Assembly (NCBI GenBank): GCA_900617975.1
Contig: UZAE01012107.1
Span: 1-42,245 of the forward strand
Direction: 5' to 3'
DNA: 42,245 nucleotides
Source of the DNA: Rodentolepis nana
Lineage: Eukaryota > Platyhelminthes > Cestoda > Cyclophyllidea > Hymenolepididae
The notes beneath the pieces were generated by a model. It was not told the origin of the DNA. It saw only the letters and a list, made by a program, of their open reading frames with translations, and did not search any database. Shown piece after piece: positions 1 through 10,959 of this stretch. Made by a program: the position numbers and the translations under genes. Position 1 is the first letter of the stretch. Every line of letters starts with the position of its first letter.

Positions 1-419
1 AGGGAGATAGGCCTATAGTTGTCAAAGTTGCTAGGGTCTTTGCCCTTTTTTAGTACTTGCATTACTATGGCAACTTTCCATTGGTTAGGTACAAGACTGG
101 TCTCCTAAATTTTGCTGTAAGGCGTCAGCATGGTTTCTTTGGCTTTTAGTCCCATTCTAATTAGAAATTTCGGATGAATACCGTCTTCGCCATGAGATCT
201 CTTGCACTTTAACTGTTTTATCGCAGCATTAAGTTTGCAAGGTCGGAATGGTTCAGTAAGTACTCTATTTGGTGTTGCTATGTTTTCCTTAATTTCACCA
301 AACTGTCTTACTTGTATCTTTAAATCTCTTGAAGATTTTCTGACAAAAGGGTTTTTCTTTAGCTTGTGAGAATAGAACCTCGCAAAGCAGTTAGCCATTT
401 CGGAGTCGGTGGTAATCAA
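1..419 (-). pseudogene. Reverse transcriptase fragment of the LINE
   Basis: Minus-strand reading from 419 to 1. It begins inside the pre-RT region (FARFYSHKLKKNPF) and continues through LNAAIKQLKCKRSHGEDGIHP, which matches the finger region of LINE reverse transcriptases (typically 'i..lk..kspG.DgI'). It then reads through one in-frame TAG near 104 into PNQWKVAIVMQVLKKGKDPS and NYRPIS, the canonical motif just before the RT palm. The palm with the YADD-type catalytic residues would lie left of base 1 and cannot be seen. Only one stop interrupts this stretch, so it is better preserved than the middle of the element. Confidence 0.85.
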
Positions 420-2450
420 TTTGCTGTTTAAGCGTATTGGTTCTTTCTTGGGTCTTTCCTTGTTGTTTTGGAGGTTAACCTATCGGTGGTAAGCAATTTG
501 CTGTTTAAGCGTATTGGTTCTTTGTCTTTCTCTGTTGTTTTGGAGGTTACCCAGGAATTTGAATTTTTTTGCGAGGTTACCCAGGAATTTGAAAGTGCTT
601 GGCTATCACTTTGATAGTTGATATTTGAGATGAACTTCCCAAAAAAAGTGCGTTGGCTATCACTTTGATAGTTGGTACTTGAGATGAACTTGTCGAAGGA
701 AGTCCGTTTTGCTTGTAATGTTTGCCTTAGGACAGCTGATTGTCGTCTCCAGGCTTGTACCGAAGTCCGTTTTGCTTGTAAGATGGCTTGCCTTAGGACA
801 GCTTAGGCTTGTACGTCTTCCGTTTTTCCAGTTTGATCAGCAGTTTTGCGAAGGGTGTCCCGCTTTCTTTTCAGTTCCTCAAGGTGTTTTGACCAAAATA
901 CTCGATATTGTTTAGCCTTGCCTCTGGCCAAAATACTCGATATTGTTTAGCCTTGCCTCGGGGGATAGTTTTATTTGCACATCTGATCATATTATTCGCG
1001 ATATCAGTGCAAAGTTTGTCAGGATGTTGGTTGACGTTGAGGGGACTTGTGTGAAATTCATTTTTCCAAAAGGCTTGTGAATCTAGGCCAGTCAGCCTTC
1101 TTGAATTTCCATGATAGCNATCGTGAATTATTTTGCGGCGTACATGCTCACTGATGTCACTTGGAGCCAATAGTGAATCAGGAGTTTTTATGGTTCCATT
1201 GTAGTGCAAATATGTAGCCGGATCCTCATTGCTGTAAGTTTCAGAGGGTTGCTGTTTAGCATGTCTTCAATTTCCTAGTTAAAGAGGGTTGCTGTTTAGC
1301 ATGTCTTTAATTTCCTTTCCAGATGGTTGCTGTTTAGCATGTCTTCAATTTCCTTTCCAGCTATGGTTTGCTGTTTAGCATGTCTTCAATTTCCTTTCCA
1401 GCTATGTGTTGATTAGCATGTCTTCAATTTCCTTTCCAGCTATGTTTGTATCTTTGTATTTCAATTTCCTTTTCAGCTATGTTTGTATCCTTGTAGCCCC
1501 TCCAGCTATGTTTGTATTCTTATAGCATCATCTGGTGGAATGGGCGTTGAAGTCTCCTAATACTAGAGTATTTGTGTGAGATGTTCAGAAAGTCAAAGTT
1601 TCGACAATTCTGGGGAGGATTATAGACTGCATATATCTTGACGATTCTGGGGTGGATTATAGACTGCATATACCTTGAAGTGAGACATTTCCAAACATTT
1701 AATCTGATTATTTCACATTTTTGACATTTCAAAGCATTTAATCTAATTATTTCGCATATGTCTTGTGGGCATTCCCAAATATTTAATCTGATTATTTCGC
1801 ATATGTCTTGCGTCGAGCCCCATATTCTGAGTAGGTCGTAGTGTGAGGTGAGGCCATCTTTTACTCCAATTAGATCGTAGTGTGAGGTGAGGCCTTCTTT
1901 TACTCCAGTAGAAATCTTTATTACTCCAGTCTAATCGTAGTGTGAGGTGAGGCCTTCTTTACATTAGTTAGATTTCTACTTGCAACCTGCCGGTATTTAG
2001 GTAGATTGTACAGGGTGGCCTGGGAATTGGTAGTACTTCAGTGTGGCATCCGAAATGTTAGCTTCCATAATTGTGAAAATGGCTACATCACTAAATGATA
2101 GCTTTCATAATTGGGAAACAGTTTGTCATCCGAAATGTTAGTTTCCATAATTGTGAAAATGTCTTTATCATAGTTTAGTAGGATTTTCTGGACTTGGACC
2201 TTTTTGTCCTGTGACATCCCTCCAGCATTCCACTGGAGGATCTAGGCGTTGTGATTGGCCTTAACGAGAGCAATTTCTCTTATAGCCTTTTTTAAAGCTC
2301 TGCGAGGGCGATTTTTCTTATAGCCTTTTTCAAAGCTAATAAGGGCGATTTCTCTTATAGCCTTTTTTCAATCTAATCATAATACGATTTTCTTATAGCC
2401 TTTATTAAGCTAATCATAATAAATTGAAGTCAGCTGTTTTGGGTGGCTCC
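420..2450 (-). repeat. Stuttered LINE interior with overlapping local duplications
   Basis: The LINE sequence here advances by overlapping steps: segments of roughly 30-70 bases are repeated with small differences before the sequence moves on. Examples are the 'ggttgctgtttagcatgtc' unit repeated about five to six times between 1247 and 1440, the 'ttggctatcactttgatagt' unit twice near 599-677, and the 'cttatagcc' unit several times near 2280-2400. Between 871 and 1209 a minus-strand reading is still recognisable as the ORF2 linker (NMIRCANKTIPRGKAKQY). From 1180 to 2410 the endonuclease domain is a second, scrambled copy of 2455-3090. No intact coding region remains. The pattern looks more like mis-assembly of a repeat than like normal decay. 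Confidence 0.7.
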
Positions 2451-2454
2451 CTGT

Positions 2455-3030
2455 TTCCANCAGGAGTTTTTATGGTTCCATTGTAGTGCAAATATGTAGC
2501 CGGATCCTCATTGCTGTAAATAAGTTCCAGAGGGTTGCTGTTTAGCATGTCTTCAATTTCCTTTCCAGCTATGTTTGTATCCTTGTAGTCCCATCTGGTG
2601 GAGTGGGCGTTGAAGTCCCCTAATACTATAGTTTTGTTTGAGATGTTCAGAAAATCAAAGTTTGGAAAATTCTGGGGTGGATTATAGACTGCATATATCT
2701 TGAAGTGGTTTTGACATTTCCAAACATTTAATCTGATTATTTCACATTTGTCTTGTGTCGAGCCCATACTATTGATTAAATCGTAGTGTGAGGTGAGGCC
2801 TTCTTTACATTAGTTAGATTTCTACTTGCAACCTGCCGGTATTTAGGTAGATTGTACAGGGTGTAACCTGGGAATTGGTAGTACTTCAGTTTGTCATCCG
2901 AAATGTTTGCTTCCATAATTGTGAAAATGTCTATTCATAGGTTAGTAGGATTTTCTGGACTTGGATGTTTTTGTCCTGTGACATCCCTCCAGCATTCCAC
3001 TGGAGGATCTGAAGACGTTGTGATTCGCTC
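2455..3030 (-). pseudogene. Endonuclease domain remnant of the LINE ORF2
   Basis: On the minus strand from about 3030 the reading begins with RLQILQWNAGGMSQDKN, the usual start of the apurinic-type endonuclease domain of LINE ORF2. It hits a TAG near 2936 and then, after a frame change, continues as MGSTQDKCEIIRLNVWK and TIVLGDFNAHSTRWDY. The GDFNAH motif is the conserved Asp/Asn/His core of this nuclease fold. The 117-residue open stretch at 2414-2767 covers the second half of the domain. It ends at an undetermined base at 2460, where the sequence jumps to GNREPPKTADFNLL, which resembles a different part of the element. This suggests that two pieces were joined there. Confidence 0.75.
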
Positions 3031-3092
3031 TGACGAGGACGATTTTTCTTACAGCCTTTTTTTAAGCTAATCATAATAAATCGAAGTCAAAA

Positions 3093-3170
3093 TGCCGAGT
3101 GATAGACTTTTTTGCCGTACGAAGATACGATGGCCAGGGTGCACCACGTGGAGGTAAGTCTACCGCGCAC
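3093..3170 (-). repeat. Short interspersed repeat, copy 1 (head only)
   Basis: About 80 bases match the head of the four longer copies at 10557, 14410, 31516 and 34797: cgcggtagacttacctccac and ggtgcaccctgg on the minus strand, then the AAAAAAGTCTAT stretch. The match stops at TTGACTTC, where the LINE sequence begins. The missing body could have been displaced by the LINE, or the LINE and the repeat could share this head. On the plus strand the head holds a perfect 5' splice-site consensus, GAG|GTAAGT, at 3151-3159. Confidence 0.7.
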
Positions 3171-3194
3171 TCCGTTTCTTTCAACATTTATTAT

Positions 3195-4740
3195 TATTAC
3201 ATTATTGCAAGTACAATTTTGACAACTATCGACTGTTTGCTGCAGATTTTACTGCAAACATATTTTTTAAATCAAAACAATATTCATTAACACAAGGTAG
3301 ATAGACACTCTAAATTCTTTTTTTCTGAAATCGATTATATTTCTTAAAAAGTGGTAAACATTTCACAATGTATAATGATAGATTTTTTTATAATCCCTAT
3401 CACATTTTGTTCCCTGTTTGTTACCTTAATAAGCTACATAGATTGGCGAATGAGGTAAAATCCTTTATGAAGCAAATTATAAAAATTGATTTATCTTTAT
3501 ATTTGACTAAGTTGATGATAACAGATTGACTCTAAAAAAGCATCGATATCTTATTTTAGAAAAAGCACGGATTTAACGTAAAAATATATATTCTATTTTC
3601 AATATAAATTTGGCAAATATTTTTTTCTTAAAATATAAACTAAACTTATAAATGCATTAAGATTATTTATGAATTAGCACTTCCTATTAACTAGAATATA
3701 TCTGTGCTTCATAGCAGCCGTATAATGTTTGCATTATGTATGCAATCATAAGAAAGTAACTTCCGATTGAATAATTTAGAAAAAAAATTATCTCTAAAAT
3801 ATTTACAAACGCATTTGAGAATGTTATTTGTCAGGGGAAGGAAGGCCATTTAATGTATTGCCAATGTGTAACAGCTTGAAAATTTTTGGCTTTTAAAATG
3901 GCTGGAAGTTTATTCAAAGCAGCAGAATTGTAAAACTCTCAGTAACAATTGCTAAGGATAAAAATGATTGATCATTTGCTGTATCTTTTAGTAACTTATT
4001 AAGAATATATAGGATTTAGATTAGCTTTGAACTGTTTTTGTTTTAAATTTGGCTTGTTTCAGTAAAATCCATAAAACACTAATCACAAATTATGGAATTG
4101 CAATTGCTAATAGAGATTGCTTTGATTCCGCACAAATAAAAAATATTTAAAATGTTTTTCATCTGAATTGTAAATTGATATAAGCATATTTATGAACTCA
4201 AATCAATATTGCCGTTTATCATTTAAAAATGTTAATGCTTATCTTGAAATAATTGAGAAAAGGTTTGACCATGACGAACGACGGAAAATTGCCATTGTTG
4301 AATCTATCATTCCTCCGTTTCTCAGTTTAACTGCTTTTCCTATTTTGATGCACTTAAACAGATCCTGACAGAAAAGTAATGTAACAACTCTTATATGCAA
4401 GTTATATTTATCTTCATTGTACCAAAGTAGAATTGTTAATGCATATCATGGACAAAACTTTCAAAACAAAATTTAGTTGCAAAAATAATCACTTTTTTAT
4501 CCTAATAGCCAAGATTCCATGCATTTATATCAATCGTTTGTTCATTAGACCATTCAATATGAACAGTAATAAGTCAATCTCAGATAAATCTATTTGTTAC
4601 CTTAAGGAAGTGTTAAATATTTTTGAATAATTCTTTTATAGAAATTGTTCTTCATTATAGTTCCATTAAATAATAAAGCATTGAGCTTTGAGCTTTTATA
4701 ATTTAATATTTATAAACAGTTGTATGAATTGTCTTGATCC
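3195..4740. repeat. Repeat block, inverted relative to 21655-23060
   Basis: This block is homologous, in inverse orientation, to 21655-23060. Clear anchors are 'gcaagtacaattttgacaac' near 3210 against its complement near 23020, 'aagtaacttccgattgaata' near 3756 against 22480, and 'atgaattgtcttgat' near 4726 against 21660. The plus-strand open stretch 4433-4630 is interrupted by a stop in the other copy, so I do not call a gene. There are no obvious terminal inverted repeats. In both places the block lies on the far 3' side of a secreted-peptide gene (A and C), so it is probably part of the duplicated unit or an old insertion in it. Confidence 0.7.
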
Positions 4741-6749
4741 TCAAGGTTTTGTTAAATTTGACAATAATTGAAAAATAATAAGGTCATCTGTGGAAAATTT
4801 CACTAAAAGCATTCGTTTCGTTTTAGTCATTCTCGCAGTTCTTGAGCAAGCTCTTGAATACCATGAAATTCAACATTTGGCTGTAATATATTCATGTAGA
4901 TGTTTGAACTTATTGCGTCCGCCAGTATAATTTTTACAGGCTTTAAAAGTAGGATCAATATATTTATATGAGATAATGTCTTAAAGCTATAAATATAATC
5001 AAAACGAGGAAACCCAATCATCTTGCTACATTACGGCATTACACGTGCTCTCAATTTCGTTGATTATTTCTGGTCATAAATAAATTATTTGTTTTTCCAT
5101 CAATTTGATGAAAAATAAACGTGGGTTAAAGAAAGCTCTTTTAATAAAGTCTTAACGAAAATATTGACAAGGGACATGTCAACATTTGAAGAATCACAAG
5201 ACAAATTTTAACAAAAACTGGAAGATTAGTTTGAAAGTACATTGACTTGGGATTTCAATCATGATGGTTTCGAATTTGATTAAAATGACGAGAATAATCA
5301 GTAAAATTTTTTGGGACAAATGCATATTACTTAAATGGTACTCCTCATAGCACACTTTCTCGTACATGATGTCCCAAATGTGTGACCATTCTACTGATAA
5401 GGTATTTGATTTTGGGGGAGATGAGTTTGGAGAAAACTTTACAGACACCCTTAACCAATCCAAATCTCATTATCCCGAAATGATCAAGGTAATCATGCCT
5501 CTATTTAATACGATAAATTACAAATTTCCCAATGGTTCTAATTGTGTTTATCTGGAAAACCCAGCCACAAATCCCAAGGAATATTAAAGTTAATAATAAT
5601 AATAATAATACTAAAGTACATGTTTATTCGTCGGCCAGAATTGAGTGCTCTATATGTGAATGAATGAACAAGCTTTGATATTTAGGGACTTGACCAATAA
5701 GTAATTTTTTATGTCCATGGAAAAGCGAAAGGCAAAACTGTGACTTTTCGGTTTTCGTGAAAGTTCAAATGGCTGTTGATAAGGCATGTTGTATACGATT
5801 TAAGTTTTGGATAATTATACAAATGATTGACTGAAATAAGAATTTAAATGACGGCTAATTTACAAATTATAATTTAGCAATCAAAATATACCCACTATTC
5901 TTCAAAAAAACAAACTAATAACGCAAAGAAGGGGATGGCATTAAACTCATACAGATCACATGGTACCAAACAGTTTTCTGCTTACGCGCGTTTATTTCTT
6001 TCTTCGGATTATAACGCAGTTTGCAGACCACCGTTTATTTCTTTTGTCTTATCACATCCATTGTCAACTTAATTCTTCTTGGCGTTGTAAGAATTTATCG
6101 AGCGAATATCTCACAGTTACCAATTTTTCGATTTTATTTCGTCACAAGAAGAGTTTTCTTCTTTACCATTATTCTCATTTTTTTACTAACAGACATCCAT
6201 TTCTTCCCAAAAATGTTGCCAAGAAAAAATTCATTTCAAATGTTTTATTTAGTGCACAAAGTCATCTTTTAATTCGTAAAACTGCAAAGAATTGGCAGTA
6301 TGCACTGTGACAGTAAATTTATATATTAAAGATTTTTNGTATACTGTAGAAAGTATCATTGATAAATCAAAAGGTTTGTGGTGGTGACCTGTTTCAAATA
6401 ATTTTTAATTTATATTCTTTCGTCGTGACTCTTTGATAATCACACTAAAGTATTTGAATGTTGTATTTTTGATGCGTTAATCAAATTGCAAAAAAAATGA
6501 AAACAGCAACAAATTTTAACGACAAAATTCAAGGACACAATAAATATTTTTTGACACGTCGAATGTTAAAGGTAGTGGCATCCAGATTAAATAATATAAA
6601 AGTGTATCCTAGGGTTTAAATTGGAATAGCGACTACATTTTTTTGAAATCAAATTTTATTTATGCAATGAAGCGTAATATTATTTTGAAAGAAATCAGAC
6701 AAAGGTCTGCTATTTTTTTAATTGAAGTTGATTTTAAAACGCTATGTGT
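4740..6749. repeat. 3' flank of gene A, matching the 3' flank of gene F
   Basis: Nearly identical in inverse orientation to 39420-41452. It holds open stretches on both strands (for example 4827-5021 minus, 5366-5587 plus, 5960-6310 plus) that are mirrored in the other arm. Because the two arms are recent duplicates, mirrored open frames are not evidence of coding. The part near 5960-6310 has diverged homologues at about 19500-19700 and 31150-31460, where indels destroy the frame. A short (TAA)n run is at 5591-5610 and an undetermined base at 6337. A polyadenylation signal for gene A (AATAAA on the minus strand) is at 6655-6660. Confidence 0.75.
6655..6660 (-). terminator. Candidate polyadenylation signal of gene A
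   Basis: AATAAA on the minus strand, about 90 bases after the stop codon of gene A. The equivalent hexamer follows gene F at 39509-39514. Confidence 0.5.
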
Positions 6750-7234
6750 TTACTGTTGTTTTTTATGCGGCCCTCTACCTCCGTTCTGATTTAATTCATT
6801 CTCGTCATTCTCCTCTGGCCCATTCATGTTTTCTTCAGTCGAAATTTTGAGATCATCTGTAGTAGGCTCTTCAGTTGTATCTCTGTCCCCTTTAAATAAT
6901 TATAAAATATAACTTTCCAAAAATGAAACGCTTTTCTTCATTTAAATAGGAAAATTTGAAAGGGTCATAGGTAAATAAGAAATAAAGTTTTCTAGCACAA
7001 AATGGAACATGAATTTTAAGGGAAAATTACTTATCAATAAAAATAGTTAACAAATAATGCAGCGCAATAAATAAATGACTCAACGAAACTAACTATTGTT
7101 GCCACAAGCCTTCACCGCCGAGATCAGAACGACGAGAAAGAAAGCACACGAAATCTGATGAGCAAACAAAGTAAAATTAGATTTGTTTAATAAAAATATT
7201 TCATGCAAAGCAGTTAAATTACTAGTTTTGCCAT
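6750..7234 (-). CDS. Small secreted peptide gene A (3 exons, intact, 70 aa)
   Basis: Exons on the minus strand: 7223-7234 (MAKL), 7094-7154 and 6750-6889. Introns of 68 and 204 bases have GT...AG ends (gtaatt...cag; gttagt...aaag). The spliced product is 70 residues. Residues 1-24 form a signal peptide with core ISCAFFLVVLISAVKA, likely cleaved before CGNN. The mature part begins CGNNRDRDTTEEPTTDD and is acidic, with a basic Gln-rich end (HKKQQ), one cysteine and no recognisable domain. Reading through intron 1 gives an immediate stop, which supports splicing after codon 4. The identical exon lengths in gene F (12, 61, 140) support the model. Function is not shown by the sequence. By analogy with gall-midge salivary families it may be a secreted effector, but this is an inference. 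Transcript evidence is not available here. Confidence 0.8.
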
Positions 7235-8047
7235 AGTCAAATAAGAGTTGAAGACGGACTTCGTAGATTTAACTCAATGTAGGTTGTTCAGCAAAAGTGA
7301 AGCGGAAATTTAAGTTACTTATTTTGAAAAATAACCAATGAAAGTTAAAGCTCATGGTGCAGTCATGTCAATCAATTGGCTAATCTTCTATCATTTCCAC
7401 ATGTTGTTATCATTAAGAGAATGACTTCAAAATTTATCATAAATATGAAGCAAGACAATTAAAATAAATTATGCCAATTATTTTGGTACTTGAACTACCT
7501 GATTGTTCCAATACTTTCTGTACTAAATTCACATTCAGTGACATTACTGAATTGTAGCGTATTCACAATGTGGCATATTTAGTAAGCATTTCTGTCATTT
7601 CTGATTTTCGTTTCTAAATTTGGAATTCATAGCATCCTAAACTCTTAATTTATTCTTACAACAATTTGGTTTAAAACAGAGCCGAATTGAAAACTCACTA
7701 TGCGTTGAAATATCGCTATAATCAGAGTTTGAATTACTACCAATGGATAACGACACTTAATACAGCAAAAAAGCAGTGCAACCGCAACTCTTTAACACTT
7801 TCCAATAAAATTGAATTAACATGTTTCAGCCAAATTTTGAGTAGAAGAAAATCGATATTTGAATTCTGCTTAATCCACGGAAATAAATATCATTTCTGGC
7901 TAAACACGGTCATCTACTATAATAACCTAATCGTCTGAAACATTATTATGCAATTTTGAGCAATTTGGACCCACAATGAAACAAGATTGACAAGAATATT
8001 TCTATCTTAATTGCTCTCATCAAGCAAGAGATTTTATTATTAATTTA
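7235..8047. repeat. Upstream flank of gene A
   Basis: Noncoding, near-identical in inverse orientation to 38100-38934 upstream of gene F, and more distantly similar to the upstream flanks of B and D. It contains the promoter block at 7314-7339. The open stretch at 7687-7938 is mirrored in the other arm but ends early there, and it has no coding character. Confidence 0.7.
7314..7339 (-). promoter_or_regulatory. Candidate promoter block of gene A (altered version)
   Basis: On the minus strand this reads ATTGG (an inverted CCAAT box) followed by TATTTTTCAAAATAAGTAAC. It aligns with the block before genes B-E, where the second part is TATTTGCGGAAATAAATATC. The TATA-like AAATAAATA of the others is changed here to AAAATAAGTA. 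It lies about 80-105 bases before the ATG. Confidence 0.4.
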
Positions 8048-9505
8048 TTGAGTGGGCAACTAAGTCATTGCTGTTTTTGTTGAAAGATTCACTCTATACT
8101 TCTTTTGTTTTGTTAACGTGGCCAGAGCATCTAACCTATATTTTTTTCTTACTGGATGGGCTTATAGGTTAATTAGTAAAAAATTTTTTTGTTTAGTTCT
8201 TTAGTTTTGTTTTTACCCCAATTTAAAAATGAAAGAACAGGACGTGCACTTCCGACACATTTTATCGTATTACTTCCGAAAAGGCAAGAACGCATCGCAA
8301 GCACAAAAGAAGTTATGTGCCGTATATGGAGATGAAGCCGTGAGGAAGAAAGGCAGTGTCGAAATTGGTCTGAAAGATTTCGTTCCGGTGATTTCTCACT
8401 GAAAAATTCACAACGATCTGGCCGCCCAGTCGAAGTGGATGAAACCCATATCAAGGCCATTATCGATTCAAATCGTCACAGCACAACACGAGATATTGCA
8501 GAGAAGCTCAATGTGTCGCATACATGCATTGAAAATAAATTGACATAACCCTTGGTTATGTCAAGAAACTTGATTTATGGATCCCTCACCAGTTAAAGGA
8601 AATTCATTTGACGCAACGGATTAGCATCTGTGATTCGCCGCTACTGAAACGCAATGAGAATGATCCATTTCTGAAGAACCTAGTTACTGGCAACGAAAAG
8701 TGGATAGTTTATAACAATGTTACTTGCAAGAGATCATGAGTGAAGCAAGATCAACCAGCCCAAACAGTATGAAAAGCAGAGATTCACCAAAAAAAGATTA
8801 TGCTGTCAGTCTGGTGAGATCACAAAGGAATTTTGTATTTTTAACTCATGCCGCAGAACCAAACGATAAAGTCAAATGTGTATGTTGAAGAACTCGAAAA
8901 ACTGAAGGATGCAGTTGGTGATAAGCGGCCGGCATTATCAAATCGGAAGGGTGTTGTTTTCCATCATGATAACGCAATGCCTCACACATCTTTGGTTACT
9001 CGGCAAAAATTATTGGAACTGTGTTGGGATGTTTTGTCACACCCACCATATAGCCCTGACCTTGCGCCTTCGGATTTTCATTTGTTTCGTTCCATGCAAA
9101 ACTCTTTAAATGGTAAAATTTTTAATAACACGGATGATGTTGGATCGCACCTTATTCAGTTTTTAATAGCAAAGAACAGACATTTTACGAAGTCAGTTTT
9201 TTTAATAGCAAAGACCAGACATTTTACGAACACTCTGCAATTTTACGAACGGGGAATTTTTACTCTGCCAGAAGGATGGTCGAACGGAAAATATTTACTC
9301 TGCCAGAAGGATGGAAAAAGTCGAACGGGGAAGTTTTACTCTGCCAGAACGATGGGAAAAGGTCGATCACAAGAACGGCTATTATTGAATAAAGTTGTAT
9401 TTTAAACAAAAATTCCGAATTCGCCTTCTTATTTGAAATATTTAAACAAAAATTCCGAATTTGCCTTCTTATTTGAAATCGGCAATGCCTTAGTTGCCAA
9501 CCTAA
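8048..9505 (+). mobile_element. Mariner-family DNA transposon, inactive
   Basis: The ends are imperfect inverted repeats: 5' ttgagtgggcaactaagtca and, at the other end read in reverse, ttaggttggcaactaaggca. The element is flanked by TA at 8046-8047 and 9506-9507, the target duplication of Tc1/mariner elements. The inverted-duplication partner at about 38118-38131 has the same flanks with a single TA and no element, so the empty site is visible. Length is 1458 bases, longer than the usual 1.3 kb, because of short internal duplications at about 9155-9480. The end sequence and the transposase resemble the cecropia/mauritiana groups; I cannot decide the subfamily. Confidence 0.92.
8229..9388 (+). 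pseudogene. Mariner transposase remnant
   Basis: The reading starts at ATG 8229 (FRHILSYYFRKGKNASQ, the helix-turn-helix N-terminus). It shifts frame near 8348 to continue as RFRSGDFSLK and SGRPVEVDE, then again near 8545 after NVSHTCIEN into LGYVKKLDLW. Stops interrupt the reading near 8738, 8770, 8817 and 8843. The C-terminal half is open from 8848 (HHDNAMPHTSLVTRQK, HPPYSPDLAPSDFHLFRS). The mariner catalytic triad is DD34D. The second and third Asp are present (HHDNA; YSPDLAPSD), but the first is replaced: VTGNEKW instead of VTGDEKW. Stuttered duplications disturb the last 80 residues. It cannot encode active transposase. Confidence 0.92.
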
Positions 9506-9507
9506 TA

Positions 9508-10556
9508 CATATTCATACGCAAGCAAAAGTACTTTCTATTTTTGTAGCTATTATGAAATTTAGCACCTTTTGTCATATAATATTTCATAGTACTTTGCCA
9601 CTTTAAAAAGTAAAGTGAAGTTAAGGAAACAATTGTTTTTAAGTTGATTGAAAACAAAGAACATATGCGGTTTCTTGATTTTTAAGTATCATTTTGCAGT
9701 TAACATGCGGATGTTTCATAATTATTGACAAGCATTTTAAGTTGGCTTGATAGTTGACATAAGAAGCAACTTTCCATAAATGGAATAAAGAGAACGCTAA
9801 TTTTTCATCATCATTGCTGAAATGACTGCAAGATAATTAATAATGCTTTTGATCAAGAACTTTCAGTTCGTCAGATTCATATTAGGTTTTAAGGGCCTAA
9901 TACAAATTGATTTGACGGCAACAGATATTATAGGCAAACGTCCGCATTTTATTCATTTGAATTTTCCCTACCTCTAAAAAATAAAATTCCTGGTTAAACA
10001 TTTAAAAGTATCTAAAAAAATAATCATATGGGACAGCATCTCTGCATTATACAGGAAATGAAAAAATATTAAATTCGACAGAAACATACAACCCATTTTA
10101 CTATTCGAAATTGAGAACTTACAAATGATCTATGACAGATGATATAAATATTCGTAGTCATTTAAATATGAGTTGATATCTATTTAGCGCATGCTAATAC
10201 GAAGTATTACTTAAATTAAAAGAGTAATATTTTAGTGCGAAGAAGTGTTAATGAAATGCACAATTTCGAAGCATTTAAAGAAGAAAATGGTAGTTAATAT
10301 AAGTTGAAAAGATTTCTTATTCCAAATTGTGATTAAACTCAAAATAAAGAATAAATTTTTGTAACATTTTAGCGTTCAAGTTGCCAGCTGTGATGGTTTG
10401 TATTTATAAACATATGACAAACAATTATAACATGGAGTGATCACTGATTCAGACTTTGTAACTATTACAATGATATTTAGATTGGTTTATTTGCAATTTT
10501 GAATATTAAGTCAACTTTGTTGACAATACTGATTTTAATGCAATCCATATATAAGA
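9508..10556. other. Noncoding stretch, little recognised
   Basis: The first 38 bases complete the inverted-duplication arm; its last matched base is about 9545. After that I see no open frame with coding character and no clear repeat relation. Confidence 0.5.
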
Positions 10557-10920
10557 GTGTGCGGTAGACTTACCTCCACGTGGTGCACCCTGGGCAACGT
10601 GTTCTCATACGCAAAAAAGTCTTTAAACCGGCAGTCAATTTCTGACTTCTAACTGTAAACCGGCAGTCAATTTCTGACTTCTAACTGCCATGATCCCACT
10701 GTATATCTTATTCGATCACTTCCACCATACTTATCCTAACTTGTCTCTGCCTTTGTGTCTGTCTGTCTCTTTAACATCTTTGAATCTCCCTTCTGTCCTC
10801 CCTCTCCACTTTTTCTCATTTTGACGTTCCCTCTTCCCACTGGGGAACCCGAAGTCAGCTATAGGGCAAATGATAAGTGTCATAAAGCACGCCATTTGAA
10901 ATAAATAAATATATATATAT
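10557..10920 (+). repeat. Short interspersed repeat, copy 2 (full length)
   Basis: The head gcggtagacttacctccacg with tggtgcaccctgggcaac is followed by a pyrimidine-rich body with ctttgtgtctgtctgtctct and a tail of cgccatttgaaataaataaa running into (AT)n. The head, the body order and the simple A/T tail are shared with copies 3 and 5. A fixed 5' head with a microsatellite tail is typical of retroposed short elements (SINE-like). I see no clear A/B box, so tRNA origin is not supported. A 33-base segment (taaaccggcagtcaatttct...) is present twice in tandem at 10624-10689, unlike the other copies. Confidence 0.75.
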
Positions 10921-10959
10921 TCACTTACAATTAACCTCGGTTTTTAATTTAGCTAGCAT

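Larger units (their letters stand above)
1..3093 (-). mobile_element. Degraded non-LTR retrotransposon (LINE), open at left edge
   Basis: Read on the minus strand, this stretch carries an endonuclease-like domain near 2455-3030, a linker region near 871-1209 and the start of a reverse transcriptase at 1-419, in the order usual for ORF2 of Jockey/R1-type LINEs. The 3' part lies outside the window. The copy is dead as written, with in-frame stops, frameshifts and single undetermined bases at about 1119 and 2460. The endonuclease part is present twice: once fairly clean (2455-3030) and once heavily stuttered (about 1180-2410). The family assignment rests on motifs recognised by eye (LQWNAGGMSQDK, GDFNAHSTRWDY, WKVAIVMQVLKKGKDPSN, NYRPIS). 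The exact clade is not decided. Confidence 0.85.

Noticed and set aside
1247..1440. CRISPR-like array from regularly repeated 20-40 base units
   Set aside because: The units overlap in a stepwise manner, have no constant repeat with unique spacers, and belong to a LINE in a eukaryotic context.
3130..3170. U1 snRNA gene or fragment, because of ACTTACCT in the short repeat head
   Set aside because: Only about eight bases match the U1 5' end; the following sequence does not follow U1 stems that I can recognise.
4433..4630. 65-residue open frame in the repeat block
   Set aside because: The inverted copy near 21780-21960 has a stop early in the same frame.
5960..6310. Open frames rich in hydrophobic residues (also 39869-40234 minus), resembling a membrane protein exon
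   Set aside because: Homologous segments near 19500-19700 and 31150-31460 have indels that destroy the frame, no start or domain is convincing, and similarity between the two arms is explained by recent duplication.
8173..8460. 95-residue minus-strand open frame
   Set aside because: It is the antisense of the mariner transposase N-terminus.
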